Shown: positions 8,387 to 16,328 of the stretch, in pieces
How positions within the stretch are numbered: the first letter of the stretch is position 1
Layout of the letters: the number at the start of each line of letters is the position of its first letter
DNA from: Solirubrobacterales bacterium
GTDB lineage: Bacteria; Actinomycetota; Thermoleophilia; Solirubrobacterales; 70-9
Assembly (NCBI GenBank): GCA_035573435.1
Contig: DATMZR010000006.1
Location: 1-64,000, forward strand
Length of the DNA stretch: 64,000 nt
Reading direction: 5' to 3'
Translations under genes and position numbers: made by a program
The notes under the pieces: generated by a model
Seen by the model: the letters and a program-made list of their open reading frames with translations, nothing else
Database searches by the model: none
What the model was told of the DNA's origin: nothing

Positions 8387-10102
8387 GTGGACGAGGGCCA
8401 GGTGAGATCCGCGCCGCCACGCACTGACTCGGTGATCAGCGAGGAGCGCTTCCAGCGCTACCACGCGTATGCGCGTCGGCGCGGCGTCAACCGGGGCCTC
8501 TACGTGCTTGCTCGTCTCATCCTCCAACCGGCGTTCCAGGTCTGGCTTCGTCTCTCGCGGGTCGGGCGCGAGCACCTGAGGGGAATCGAGGGCGGCTTGA
8601 TCATCGCCTCCAATCACCGCAGCTTCCTCGATCCCTTCGTGATCGGCATGACGCTTCCCTGGCGGCGCCCGATGCAATACGTGGCCAAGGTCGAGCTGTT
8701 CGAGAGTCGCTGGCGAGGATGGGTCCTCTCGCGGGTCGGGGCCTTCCCGATCCGGCGCGGGCAGTCGGACGAGACCGCCATGGAGACCGCGCGGCTGGTG
8801 CTCGATCGCGGCGGCACCATCTGCATCTTCCCCGAGGGGACACGGATCCGATCGGGCTCGCTCGGCACGCCCAAGCGCGGCGTCGGCCGCCTGGCCTTGG
8901 AGACCGGAGCGGCGGTCGTCCCGGTGGCCGTCCAGGGCAGCGAAACGGTGCGGCGCGGCTGGCGGATTCGCCCCCGGAAGGTGAGGCTCCGCGTCGGTAG
9001 GCCCATGGGTTTCCCCCGCACGGCGCATCCGTCGCCGGCGCTCGCGGCGACGGTGACCGCCCGAATCTGGCCGAACGTCGAGCTCCAATGGGAGTGGCTG
9101 GGTGGCCTGCCGCCGCTGCGCAAGGCCGCGGTGATCGGGGCCGGCAGCTGGGGCACGGCGATGGCAGTGCTGCTGGCGCGGGGCGGGCTCGACGTCCAGC
9201 TCGGAACGCGCTCCCAGGAAAGGGCCGATGAGATCGCCGCCAAGCGCCTTAATGCTCGATACCTGCCGGGTGTCACCCTGCCCGAGTCCGTCGCCGTGAG
9301 GCGTGCCGGCGAGATCGAGCTCGCCGGGGTGGATCTCGTTTGCCTGGCTGTGCCGTCCGCCGCGCTGCCGGCGGCGGTCGGCTCGCTCGGCGATCGGATT
9401 GGCTCGCGCGCCGCGGTGCTGATGCTCACCAAAGGGCTCGTGCAGCCGTTGGGCCAGCTTCCCAGCGACTACGTCGGCGAGCGAATCCGAGCCCGCGCCA
9501 TCGCCTCGCTGGGGGGCCCCGCCCACGCCCGTGAGGCCGCTGCCGGGATGGCTGCGCTGGTGTTGGGCTCGAACGACCAGGACCTGCGGGCCCAGCTGGG
9601 AGAGGTCTTCGATCGTGCCGGGCTTGTCTGCGAGCGCAGCGACGACGTGGTCGGGGTCGAGATGGCGGGCGTCGCCAAGAACGCCGCCTCCCTTGGCGCC
9701 GCGGCGGCCGAAGCCCACGGCCTCAATGCGGCGGGGATCGCCGCCGCAACGATCTGGCGCGAGTGCGTCGCCTACGCGCTGGCGAGCGGTGCCGAGCTGG
9801 ACACCTTCACCGGACTGGCCGGCATCGGCGACTTGACCGCCACCGTGATCGCACCCGGCAGCCGGAACCGACGCGCGGGAGAGCTGCTGGGCGCGGGTGT
9901 TGCCGCCGAGCAGATCCCGGGCCGGATCGGCCAGGCGTCAGAGGGGCTCGACTCGGTGCCGCTGCTCGCCGAGGCCGTCGCCCGGGCCGGCATCGAGGCG
10001 CCGGGTCTGCACGGGCTTTCGGCCCTGATCGCGGGACGCATCGACCCCGGTGAGTGGGTCGCCGGGCTGCGGCGCGCGGAGCGGACCCGCCGGGCGGCCT
10101 AG
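8387..10102 (+). CDS. Fusion of 1-acyl-glycerol-3-phosphate acyltransferase (PlsC) and glycerol-3-phosphate dehydrogenase (GpsA)
   Basis: A 571-residue single open reading frame that joins two steps of phospholipid synthesis. Residues 20-230 are a PlsC-type acyltransferase: NHRSFLD (76-82) is the HX4D catalytic motif and FPEGTR (148-153) the glycerophosphate-binding block. Residues 245-560 are GpsA, which reduces dihydroxyacetone phosphate to sn-glycerol 3-phosphate: GAGSWGTAMA (251-260) is the dinucleotide fold, MLTKGL and GVAKNAASLG carry conserved lysines, and GLAGIGDLTATVIAPGSRNR is the substrate site. The GpsA half is somewhat divergent (GGPAHAREAA for GPSFAxE). GTG 8387 is the furthest start; GTG 8432 (MISEERFQRY) is also plausible. 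The ECF sigma gene follows 25 bases later. Confidence 0.88.
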   Translation: MDEGQVRSAPPRTDSVISEERFQRYHAYARRRGVNRGLYVLARLILQPAFQVWLRLSRVGREHLRGIEGGLIIASNHRSFLDPFVIGMTLPWRRPMQYVAKVELFESRWRGWVLSRVGAFPIRRGQSDETAMETARLVLDRGGTICIFPEGTRIRSGSLGTPKRGVGRLALETGAAVVPVAVQGSETVRRGWRIRPRKVRLRVGRPMGFPRTAHPSPALAATVTARIWPNVELQWEWLGGLPPLRKAAVIGAGSWGTAMAVLLARGGLDVQLGTRSQERADEIAAKRLNARYLPGVTLPESVAVRRAGEIELAGVDLVCLAVPSAALPAAVGSLGDRIGSRAAVLMLTKGLVQPLGQLPSDYVGERIRARAIASLGGPAHAREAAAGMAALVLGSNDQDLRAQLGEVFDRAGLVCERSDDVVGVEMAGVAKNAASLGAAAAEAHGLNAAGIAAATIWRECVAYALASGAELDTFTGLAGIGDLTATVIAPGSRNRRAGELLGAGVAAEQIPGRIGQASEGLDSVPLLAEAVARAGIEAPGLHGLSALIAGRIDPGEWVAGLRRAERTRRAA

Positions 10103-10127
10103 ATGGGGGGAGGACTACGCTTGAGAC

Positions 10128-10682
10128 GTGAGCGCCGCGAAGGAGGATGGCGAGGCCGCCGACCCGGTCGCCAAGGCCGAGCTCGACGAGGCGTTCGAGG
10201 AGCTCTACCGGAGCCATCTGCGCGACGTCTACTCATACGCCTACTACCGCGTCGGCAACCACCACGACGCCGAGGACCTGACCGAGCAGGCCTTCCTACA
10301 GGCGTACAGGCACTTCGAGCGGGCGCGGCGCGAGTCGAACGGGCGACCGCTGCGGCCGTGGTTGATCCGCATCGCCCACAACCTCGCCTCGAACTATCAC
10401 CGCGACCGAGCGCGGCGGCCGGAAGCGGCACTGGACGCGATCGAGCCGCCCTCGCACCCTCATGGAACCGAGCAGGTCGTCGAGGGGCGCGAGGAGCTGC
10501 GCCTGGTCATGGACCGGATCCAGCGACTGTCGGACGATCGCCGGGAAGCGCTGATCATGCGGTTCGCGCTCGGGATGTCGAATCGCGAGATCGCGCGAGC
10601 GCTGGGGCGTACCGACGGGGCGACGAAGGTCTTGATCCACAGGGCGATCAAGCAACTGGAAGAGGAGATGAGCGGGACATGA
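10128..10682 (+). CDS. ECF-type (sigma-70 family) RNA polymerase sigma factor
   Basis: A 184-residue two-domain sigma factor. The sigma2 region is ELYRSHLRDVYSYAYYRVG, then HDAEDLTEQAFLQAYRHF and RPWLIRIAHNLASNYHRD. The sigma4 region is LSDDRREALIMRFALGMSNR followed by EIARALGRTDGATKVLIHRA, a helix-turn-helix. GTG 10128 is preceded by a GGGGGGAGG ribosome binding site. The gene lies 25 bases after the PlsC-GpsA fusion and is followed 25 bases later by a small membrane protein, the usual place for an anti-sigma factor. The input signal is unknown. Confidence 0.9.
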   Translation: MSAAKEDGEAADPVAKAELDEAFEELYRSHLRDVYSYAYYRVGNHHDAEDLTEQAFLQAYRHFERARRESNGRPLRPWLIRIAHNLASNYHRDRARRPEAALDAIEPPSHPHGTEQVVEGREELRLVMDRIQRLSDDRREALIMRFALGMSNREIARALGRTDGATKVLIHRAIKQLEEEMSGT

Positions 10683-10707
10683 CTCACGGCGATCGGACGC
10701 GCCGCAG

Positions 10708-11034
10708 ATGAGCGACGAGACGCGACAGCCGCACCTGGAGGCGCTGCTCAGGGATGCGTTGCGCCCGATCGAGCCCCCCGAGGACCTTGCCGGCCGCCTC
10801 GAGAGCACCCTGACGGCGATCACCGAGCAGGCGGCAGCCGAGCTCTCGAGCTGGGCCGAGGAACTCTCCGAGGGCGAGCTTCAGGCGCTCCGCGACCCCC
10901 GCAACTGGGTACGACCGGTCGCGGCCGTCGCCGTGGGAACCGTCGCGGGCGGGGCGCTGGTGCTCGTCGGCATGCGCCGCCGTCGCCAGCCGACGGGCCT
11001 TCGCGCGACGGCGGAGAACCTGCTTCGGAGATAA
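10708..11034 (+). CDS. Small single-pass membrane protein beside ECF sigma factor
   Basis: A 108-residue protein that I do not recognise. The N-terminal 70 residues are acidic and predicted helical (LEALLRDALRPIEPPEDLAG, SSWAEELSEGELQALRDP). One membrane segment lies at about 70-88 (VAAVAVGTVAGGALVLVGM), followed by a basic tail (RRRRQPTGLRATAENLLRR), so the N-terminus is probably cytoplasmic or the orientation is reversed. Position suggests a partner of the sigma factor, but the zinc-finger anti-sigma motif (HxxxCxxC) is absent, so a role as anti-sigma factor is inference only. The stop codon lies within the first unit of an 18-base tandem duplication. Confidence 0.7.
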   Translation: MSDETRQPHLEALLRDALRPIEPPEDLAGRLESTLTAITEQAAAELSSWAEELSEGELQALRDPRNWVRPVAAVAVGTVAGGALVLVGMRRRRQPTGLRATAENLLRR

Positions 11035-11086
11035 CTCCGCCGGAATAGATAACTCCGCCGAAAGCCTCGGCTGAATATTCCGGCGG
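11030..11086 (+). repeat. 18-base tandem duplication and 11-bp inverted repeat at a gene end
   Basis: ATAACTCCGCCG occurs at 11031-11042 and again at 11049-11060, exactly 18 bases apart; the first copy contains the stop codon of the small membrane protein. CCGCCGGAATA (11037-11047) pairs perfectly with TATTCCGGCGG (11076-11086). This could act as a factor-dependent terminator, but there is no T-run. Confidence 0.6.
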
Positions 11087-11111
11087 CAGCCTCGCCTACG
11101 GCTACGTTGCT

Positions 11112-11179
11112 GCCGGGCTAGGGCTCCAGCCTGACCCGGCAGGTCGATATCTAGCTACCGCGACTTCGTCGCTAGCCCG
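11112..11179 (+). repeat. 68-base intergenic repeat, family 2, copy A
   Basis: Shares 68 positions with 52008-52075. The two copies are identical over the first 13 bases, differ at one base, match for 18 more, differ over a 12-base core and are identical over the last 24. It can fold: GCCGGG (11112-11117) with CCCGGC (11135-11140), and GCGAC-TTC-GTCGC (11160-11172). Both copies lie between convergent genes. Confidence 0.85.
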
Positions 11180-11190
11180 AGCGCGGCAGC

Positions 11191-11598
11191 TCAGGCGGCC
11201 GTGGAAGCAGACGGGGCCTGGGAAACGGCGGCTCCCGCCGCCAGGCCGGTGAGGCCCAGGATCAGGTGCAGGATGTTGTCCTCGGTGTTCACGGGCACGA
11301 TGCCCAGGATCGAATCGCCACTGCCGATGATGAATCCCCAGATCGCCACCACGACATAGACGAAGCCGAGCCCCAGCGCGTACTCCCGCGCCGCGTACCC
11401 GGCGGCCGCCAGGCCGAGCAACCCGGTGACCAGGTGGACAACGTTGTGCCAACCGTTCACCGCCAGGATGCCGAACGCATCGTCGACGCTCCCGGGCGAC
11501 CCGAAGCTGGCGCTGTAGAAGAAGCCGATGATCCCGGCGATCGTCAGGGCCGCGCCGACGAGCGTCGCGTAGAGCTTGGCTGGGTTCGATGCTTCCAT
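11191..11598 (-). CDS. DUF4383 family four-helix membrane protein
   Basis: A 135-residue integral membrane protein. It begins MEASNPAKLYATLVGAAL and has four hydrophobic segments (IAGIIGFFYSASFG, VVHLVTGLLGLAAAGYA, LGLGFVYVVVAIWGFIIG, ILHLILGLTGLAAGAA). The histidines in NGWHNVVHLVTG and DNILHLILG match the DUF4383 pattern. ATG at 11598 is chosen because AAGGAGG lies 8 bases upstream; the frame is open to 11721, but that part has no conserved content and overlaps the divergent rhomboid gene. Function unknown; homologues are common in Actinobacteria and often stress-associated. Confidence 0.8.
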   Translation of the reverse strand: MEASNPAKLYATLVGAALTIAGIIGFFYSASFGSPGSVDDAFGILAVNGWHNVVHLVTGLLGLAAAGYAAREYALGLGFVYVVVAIWGFIIGSGDSILGIVPVNTEDNILHLILGLTGLAAGAAVSQAPSASTAA

Positions 11599-11719
11599 CC
11601 AGAGAACCTCCTTCCGAGGTTGCTCGACACCCCCACTATGTTGTTGCGGGCGGACGTAGTGGAGGGCCGCACGGGGCACTTCGAGGGACCAGGTCCGGCG
11701 GCCAGTAGATTGCGCCGCC

Positions 11720-12538
11720 ATGCCCGCGTGCTATCGCCACCCGGGACGGGATACGAACGTCTCCTGCTCCAACTGCGGGCGGCCGATCTGCCCGGACTGC
11801 ATGACCGTGACTCCTGTGGGCATGCGCTGCCCGGAGTGCGCGCGCGAGCGCACGCAGGTGCGCCGCATCGCCGGTGGCCTGCGAACGGGGGCCGCGCCCG
11901 CGACGTACGCCCTGATCGCCGTCAACGTGGCGGCCTTCGTCGTCGAGCTGGCGGGTGGAGGCGCCGCCTCGTTCCGGGGTGGCGGCACGGTGATCCGCGA
12001 CGCCGGCCTCTACGGGCCCGACGTCGCCGATGGCGAGTGGTGGCGAATCGTCACCGCCGGGTTCCTGCACGCCGGGTTCCTGCACATCGCCATCAACATG
12101 TTCGCCCTGTTCATCCTCGGCTCCCTCCTCGAGCCGGGTATCGGCACGCCGCGCTTCTTGGGCGTCTACTTCGTTTCCCTGCTCGCGGGCTCCTTCGGGG
12201 CCCTGCTCCTGGACCCGAACGAAACGACCGTGGGCGCTTCCGGGGCGATCTTCGGCCTGATGTCCGCGGCGTTCATCGTCGCCCGGCACCGGGGGCTCGA
12301 GCAGCTGGCTTCACAGATCGGCTTCTACGTGATCCTGAACCTGGCGTTCACATTCGGCGTCCCGGGAATCAGCGTCGGCGGCCACCTCGGCGGCCTGATC
12401 GGGGGCGGGCTGGCCGCGCTCGTGATCACGTACTCGGAGCGCCGCGCCTCTCGCCCGGTCCTGCTCGAGGTGCTCGGGTTGGTCGCGCTCGGCGTTGCGA
12501 GCGTGGCCGGCGCGCTCGCGGCTGCGAGCGCCTCGTAG
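11720..12538 (+). CDS. Rhomboid family intramembrane serine protease with N-terminal zinc-finger
   Basis: A 272-residue membrane protease that cleaves substrates within the bilayer. Residues 1-45 form a B-box-like zinc-binding region with Cys and His pairs (CYRHP, CSNCGRPICPDC, CPEC). Six membrane segments follow. HIAIN (His122, Asn126) stabilises the oxyanion, GASG places catalytic Ser174, and GGHLGG gives catalytic His222, so the dyad is intact. The zinc-finger plus rhomboid arrangement is common in Actinobacteria. ATG 11720 is followed at once by the first cysteine motif. It is divergent from the DUF4383 gene; the substrate is unknown. Confidence 0.92.
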   Translation: MPACYRHPGRDTNVSCSNCGRPICPDCMTVTPVGMRCPECARERTQVRRIAGGLRTGAAPATYALIAVNVAAFVVELAGGGAASFRGGGTVIRDAGLYGPDVADGEWWRIVTAGFLHAGFLHIAINMFALFILGSLLEPGIGTPRFLGVYFVSLLAGSFGALLLDPNETTVGASGAIFGLMSAAFIVARHRGLEQLASQIGFYVILNLAFTFGVPGISVGGHLGGLIGGGLAALVITYSERRASRPVLLEVLGLVALGVASVAGALAAASAS

Positions 12539-12597
12539 GACCGACCACCCAAACAAGTGCGAAGGCGGCGTTTGCGGGGTAGGTAGAGTCGCGCCCC

Positions 12598-13905
12598 ATG
12601 CAGGGGGCTGACACCAGGCACGTTCAGGGCGCCGACACGCCGCACGGAGTGAACCCCGCGTTCGCCCGACGGCTGGTGGGCATCGAAGGGTTGCGCGGGA
12701 TCGCCGCGGCCACCGTGCTGACGGCCCACGTCTGGCTCGTGAGCCAACCGAGCGGTCACTTCGAGCTCGGTTGGGCGGACCGTTACGTGTTCCCGCAGCT
12801 GAAGAACGGGGTGACGCTGTTCTTCGTGCTGTCGGGATTCCTCCTCTTTCTGCCCTTTGTCGCGGCCGCGCTTCGCAACGAGCCCCGCCCGGCTTTCAAC
12901 GCGTATCTGCGCAACCGCGCCCTCAGGATCCTGCCGGCGTACTGGTTCATCCTCCTGTGCACCGCGCTGGTCCTGCAGACGGCGCGGGTGTACGAGGGCG
13001 GCACCCTGGGGGCGTCGGCGATGGACAATTTCTCCCTCCTGGCGCAGAACGCCCTGCTCGTCGAGAACTACCACCCGTCCACCATGGCCACAGGGATCGG
13101 GCCGGCCTGGTCACTCGTGATCGAGGTGGTCTTCTACGTCGCCCTGCCGCTCCTGGTCGTGACCGCCATCCGGTTGGCCCGCAGGGCGACGACCCGCAAC
13201 CAGCGGGTGGCCGCGATGCTGTTCCCGGCGGCGTTTCTCGGGGTCCTCGGCATTGCCAGCCTCGCGATCGGGCCACATAGCGGGTTCCCGTTCGCCAGGA
13301 CCTGGACCGGCGTCTGGCGCGCCTCCTTCTTGCCCCACGCCCAGCTGTTTGCGCCCGGGCTCGCGCTCGCGGTGGCGCGGGTGGAATACCAGGACGGGAG
13401 GCTGCGCCTGCCGGATTGGTGGCGGCCGGCGGCCGCCGTCGCCGCGATCGTCGTGGCGGTGGCGACGATCAAGCTGACGGTGGACGGGACGATCGCCGAG
13501 CGATGGGAAACGACCTTGATGGCGATCGCATGCGGATTGCTGCTTGCCCTGGTCGTGATGCCGGCGCCGGGCACGCGCTCCCGGTTGGTGGGCTCCCTGG
13601 ATACCCCGGCGCTGATCGGGGCCGGGCTGGTCTCCTACAGCGTCTACCTGTGGCATTACCCCGTGATCCTCTGGCTGCGTGATCACGATCTGACGGTCAG
13701 CGGGGGATTCGCCGCCTTCGCCCTCAACCTGGGGATCGTTGCGGGCGCGGTCGGGGTGCTCTCGTGGCTCACCTACAGCTTCGTCGAGCGCCCCGCGCTG
13801 CGGCTCAAGGGCCACAAGCACGTGGTGAGCCCAAAGCCGTCGCCCGCTGCGGGCCCCGGCGCGGAGCCCACATCCCTGACGGCTGTAACTTCGCGCGAGC
13901 GCTAG
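12598..13905 (+). CDS. Membrane acyltransferase, OafA/acyltransferase-3 family
   Basis: A 435-residue polytopic protein with about ten membrane helices, of the family that O-acylates sugars of surface polysaccharide, peptidoglycan or lipids. GIEGLRGIAAATVLTAHVW near the start is the family N-terminal motif with the conserved Arg and catalytic His. FFVLSGFLLFLPFV and GIGPAWSLVIEVVFYVALPL are further signatures, and YSVYLWHYPVILWLRDHD lies near the end. The C-terminal 30 residues are a Lys/Pro-rich tail. The gene converges on the metal-receptor gene with a 4-base overlap of the two stop regions. The acceptor cannot be inferred. Confidence 0.9.
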   Translation: MQGADTRHVQGADTPHGVNPAFARRLVGIEGLRGIAAATVLTAHVWLVSQPSGHFELGWADRYVFPQLKNGVTLFFVLSGFLLFLPFVAAALRNEPRPAFNAYLRNRALRILPAYWFILLCTALVLQTARVYEGGTLGASAMDNFSLLAQNALLVENYHPSTMATGIGPAWSLVIEVVFYVALPLLVVTAIRLARRATTRNQRVAAMLFPAAFLGVLGIASLAIGPHSGFPFARTWTGVWRASFLPHAQLFAPGLALAVARVEYQDGRLRLPDWWRPAAAVAAIVVAVATIKLTVDGTIAERWETTLMAIACGLLLALVVMPAPGTRSRLVGSLDTPALIGAGLVSYSVYLWHYPVILWLRDHDLTVSGGFAAFALNLGIVAGAVGVLSWLTYSFVERPALRLKGHKHVVSPKPSPAAGPGAEPTSLTAVTSRER

Positions 13906-14819
13906 CCCCCTGCCGGGGCGCGCACCTGGAGGGTCAGCTCCTTCCAGTCCAAGCCGTCGGGCGGAGGAACCCGATCCGAGTGGAGCAGGTGCGCGAGCAG
14001 CTCGGTGCCATCGACCAGGCGGGGACCGGGCCGGGAGAACGAGGAGGCGGCGTCGACGGCGTAGATCCGTTCGGGGCCCAGGGCCTCCAGTCGCTCGCGG
14101 CGCGCCAGCGCCTGCTGGGTGGCCTCCTCCGCGTAGAGGCCGCATGGCATCACGACCACCACCTGGGGGTGGGTGGCCGCGAGCTCCGCCCAGCTCGCCT
14201 CACGGGAATCGCGGCCGGGCTCGCCGGCAACGCTGCGCCCGCCGGCGAGAGCGATCATCTCCGGCACCCAGTGACCGCCGGCGTAGGGTGGGTCGAGCCA
14301 CTCGAGTGCGACCACGCTTGGGCGCGGTGCTCCGGCCACTGCGTCCCGGATCCGGTCGAGCCGCGCCTGAAGCTCGGCCACCAGTCCCTTGCCGCTGTCT
14401 CGCACATCGGTTGCCTCCCCGAGCCGGACGAGGTCGTCGAGCACCTCCGCGAGGGTCCGCGGGTCGAGCGAGATGACCTCCGGCGCAGAGTCGAGCTGCG
14501 CGGCGACGGCGCGCACGTCGTCATAGGAGACGGCGCAGACCGCGCACAGCGCCTGGGTGACGATCAGGTCCGGCGCCAGGCGGGCCAGCGCCGCCTCATC
14601 CAGCCGATAGAGAGCCTCGCCCCGCCCGGTCAGCTCGCGAACGCGGGTGTCGATCTCGCCCGGCTCGAGGCCGGCCGGGATCACGCTCCGCGTCAGGCGC
14701 GGCAGCCCCAGGACCTCCGGCGGATGGTCGCACTCGTGCGTGACAGCGACCACCTGGTCGCCGAGGCCAAGCGCGAACAGGGCCTCGGTTGCCGAGGGGA
14801 CGAGGCTCGCGATGCGCAT
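13902..14819 (-). CDS. Helical-backbone metal receptor (BtuF/TroA-like), no signal peptide
   Basis: A 305-residue protein of the periplasmic-binding-protein III superfamily, related to the cobalamin-binding protein BtuF. MRIASLVPSATEALFALGLG and VVAVTHECDHPPEV are the first strand-helix unit and ligand loop, LAPDLIVTQALCAVCAVSY contains a CxxC pair, and VVALEWLDPPYAGGHWVPEM and VVVVMPCGLY are in the second lobe. There is no signal peptide or lipobox, and no permease or ATPase gene is adjacent, so a standard importer role is doubtful. A cytoplasmic cobalamin- or metal-binding function is an inference. It ends within the last codons of the convergent acyltransferase gene. Confidence 0.82.
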   Translation of the reverse strand: MRIASLVPSATEALFALGLGDQVVAVTHECDHPPEVLGLPRLTRSVIPAGLEPGEIDTRVRELTGRGEALYRLDEAALARLAPDLIVTQALCAVCAVSYDDVRAVAAQLDSAPEVISLDPRTLAEVLDDLVRLGEATDVRDSGKGLVAELQARLDRIRDAVAGAPRPSVVALEWLDPPYAGGHWVPEMIALAGGRSVAGEPGRDSREASWAELAATHPQVVVVMPCGLYAEEATQQALARRERLEALGPERIYAVDAASSFSRPGPRLVDGTELLAHLLHSDRVPPPDGLDWKELTLQVRAPAGG

Positions 14820-14899
14820 GCCGCGACTATCGCAGGCTTTCGCGGTCGGGCCAGGCGGGGTCGCGCCCAGGGCGCCAGGCGCTGGGTAAGCTGCTTGGC

Positions 14900-15187
14900 G
14901 TGGAGCTGCTCTCGGACAGCGAGGTCGATTCTCGCCTCGCCGAGCTCGACGGCTGGCAGCGGGAAGGCGAAACGATCGTCAAGACCTTCAAGCTGGCCGA
15001 CTTCGTGGGCTCGGTCGGGTTCGTCCACAAGCTGGTCCAGCCCGCCGAGGACATGGGACACCATCCGGACCTGACGATTTCCTGGGACGAGGTGGGTGTC
15101 TCGATCACCACGCACGCCGCCGGCGGTCTGACCGCGAGCGACTTCGAGCTCGCGAAGCGCATCGACGAGCTGGCCAGCGGCGACTAG
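14900..15187 (+). CDS. phhB: 4a-hydroxytetrahydrobiopterin dehydratase (pterin carbinolamine dehydratase)
   Basis: A 95-residue enzyme that dehydrates 4a-hydroxytetrahydropterin, recycling the cofactor; a role in molybdopterin processing is an alternative seen in the family. The signature EDMGHHPDL (catalytic histidine pair) and THAAGGLTASDFELAKRID are present. GTG 14900 starts the conserved ELLSDSEVDSRLAELDGW; the frame is open upstream to 14789, but that stretch overlaps the divergent gene and is not conserved. No aromatic hydroxylase gene is nearby. It lies 34 bases upstream of wecB. Confidence 0.9.
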   Translation: MELLSDSEVDSRLAELDGWQREGETIVKTFKLADFVGSVGFVHKLVQPAEDMGHHPDLTISWDEVGVSITTHAAGGLTASDFELAKRIDELASGD

Positions 15188-15221
15188 CAGCCAACCCGCA
15201 GCCACTACGCTTCGCGGCCCC

Positions 15222-16319
15222 ATGCGCCTGGTCCACGTAGTCGGCACCCGGCCGAACCTGGTGAAGATGGCGCCGGTGATCGGGACGTTGCGCGAACGCT
15301 TTCCCGACTGGCCCGCGGCCATCGTCCATACCGGCCAGCACTACGACCGGCTGATGTCCGAGATCTTCCTCGAGGAGCTCGGGGTGCCCGAGCCCGACCA
15401 CCTCTTGGGCGTCGGATCGGGGAGCCACGCGGAGCAGGCCGCGCGCGTCTTGGAGCGGCTCGAGCCGGTCCTGAGAACAGCGCGCCCGGACCTCGTGATC
15501 CTGCCGGGGGACGTCAACTCGACGCTCGGCGCGGCGCTCTGTGCCGCGAAGCTGGGAATCCCGGTCGCCCACGTGGAGTCAGGCCTGCGGAGCTTCGACC
15601 GCACGATGCCTGAGGAGACGAACCGGATCGTCGCCGACCTGCTCGCGTCCGTCTGCTTTCTGCACAGCGACGAGGCCGTGGAGAACCTGCGCGCGGAGGG
15701 AGTGGAGGAGGCGCGGATGAAGTTCGTGGGCAACACCATGATCGACACCCTGGTGGCGCTCAGCCACCGGATCCGCGAGCGCCACGCGGCCGCGGCGCTC
15801 GGCCTAGAGCCGGGCAGCTACCTGCTCGTGACCCTGCACCGGCCCGCCCTGGTCGACGGGCCGCTGCTCTCCGAGGCCATGCAGCGTCTCTCCGAGGTGG
15901 GCGACGAGCTGCCGGTCTTGTTCCCCGTTCACCCGCGGACCAGGAAGAGGCTGGACGGCGCCACCTACTCCGGGGTCACCTTGACTAACCCGGTCGGTTA
16001 CCTCGACTTCCTCTCGCTGGAGCACGAGGCCCGTGCGGTCCTCACCGATTCCGGCGGGATCCAGGAGGAGACGACCTACCTCGGGATCCCCTGCTTCACG
16101 CTCCGCGACAACACCGAGCGACCAGTGACGATCCGGGCCGGGACCAACACGCTCCTCGGCCTCGACCCGGCGCGGATCACGGAAATCCCGGAATTGCTGC
16201 GCGCCCGTCCCGCCGCCAACCGTGCCGGTTCCGGAGGCGAAGCCGGGGAACCGGTGCGCCCTGATTTATGGGATGGACATGCGGCGGAACGGATCGCCGA
16301 TGTCCTTTCGGGTTGGTAG
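15222..16319 (+). CDS. wecB: UDP-N-acetylglucosamine 2-epimerase (non-hydrolysing)
   Basis: A 365-residue GT-B-fold enzyme that interconverts UDP-GlcNAc and UDP-ManNAc for surface polysaccharide or teichoic-type polymers. VGTRPNLVKMAPVI is the N-terminal motif, and TGQHYDRLMS follows. Catalytic positions match the family: Asp97 (PGDVNSTLG), Glu119 (HVESGLRS), Glu131/132 (PEETNR) and His206 (TLHRP). TDSGGIQEETTYLGIPCFTL and ERPVTIRAGTNTLLG form the UDP site. The C-terminal 35 residues are Gly/Ala-rich and variable. No UDP-ManNAc dehydrogenase or glycosyltransferase is adjacent, so the destination polymer is unknown. Confidence 0.95.
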   Translation: MRLVHVVGTRPNLVKMAPVIGTLRERFPDWPAAIVHTGQHYDRLMSEIFLEELGVPEPDHLLGVGSGSHAEQAARVLERLEPVLRTARPDLVILPGDVNSTLGAALCAAKLGIPVAHVESGLRSFDRTMPEETNRIVADLLASVCFLHSDEAVENLRAEGVEEARMKFVGNTMIDTLVALSHRIRERHAAAALGLEPGSYLLVTLHRPALVDGPLLSEAMQRLSEVGDELPVLFPVHPRTRKRLDGATYSGVTLTNPVGYLDFLSLEHEARAVLTDSGGIQEETTYLGIPCFTLRDNTERPVTIRAGTNTLLGLDPARITEIPELLRARPAANRAGSGGEAGEPVRPDLWDGHAAERIADVLSGW

Positions 16320-16328
16320 GTTCGGGCG

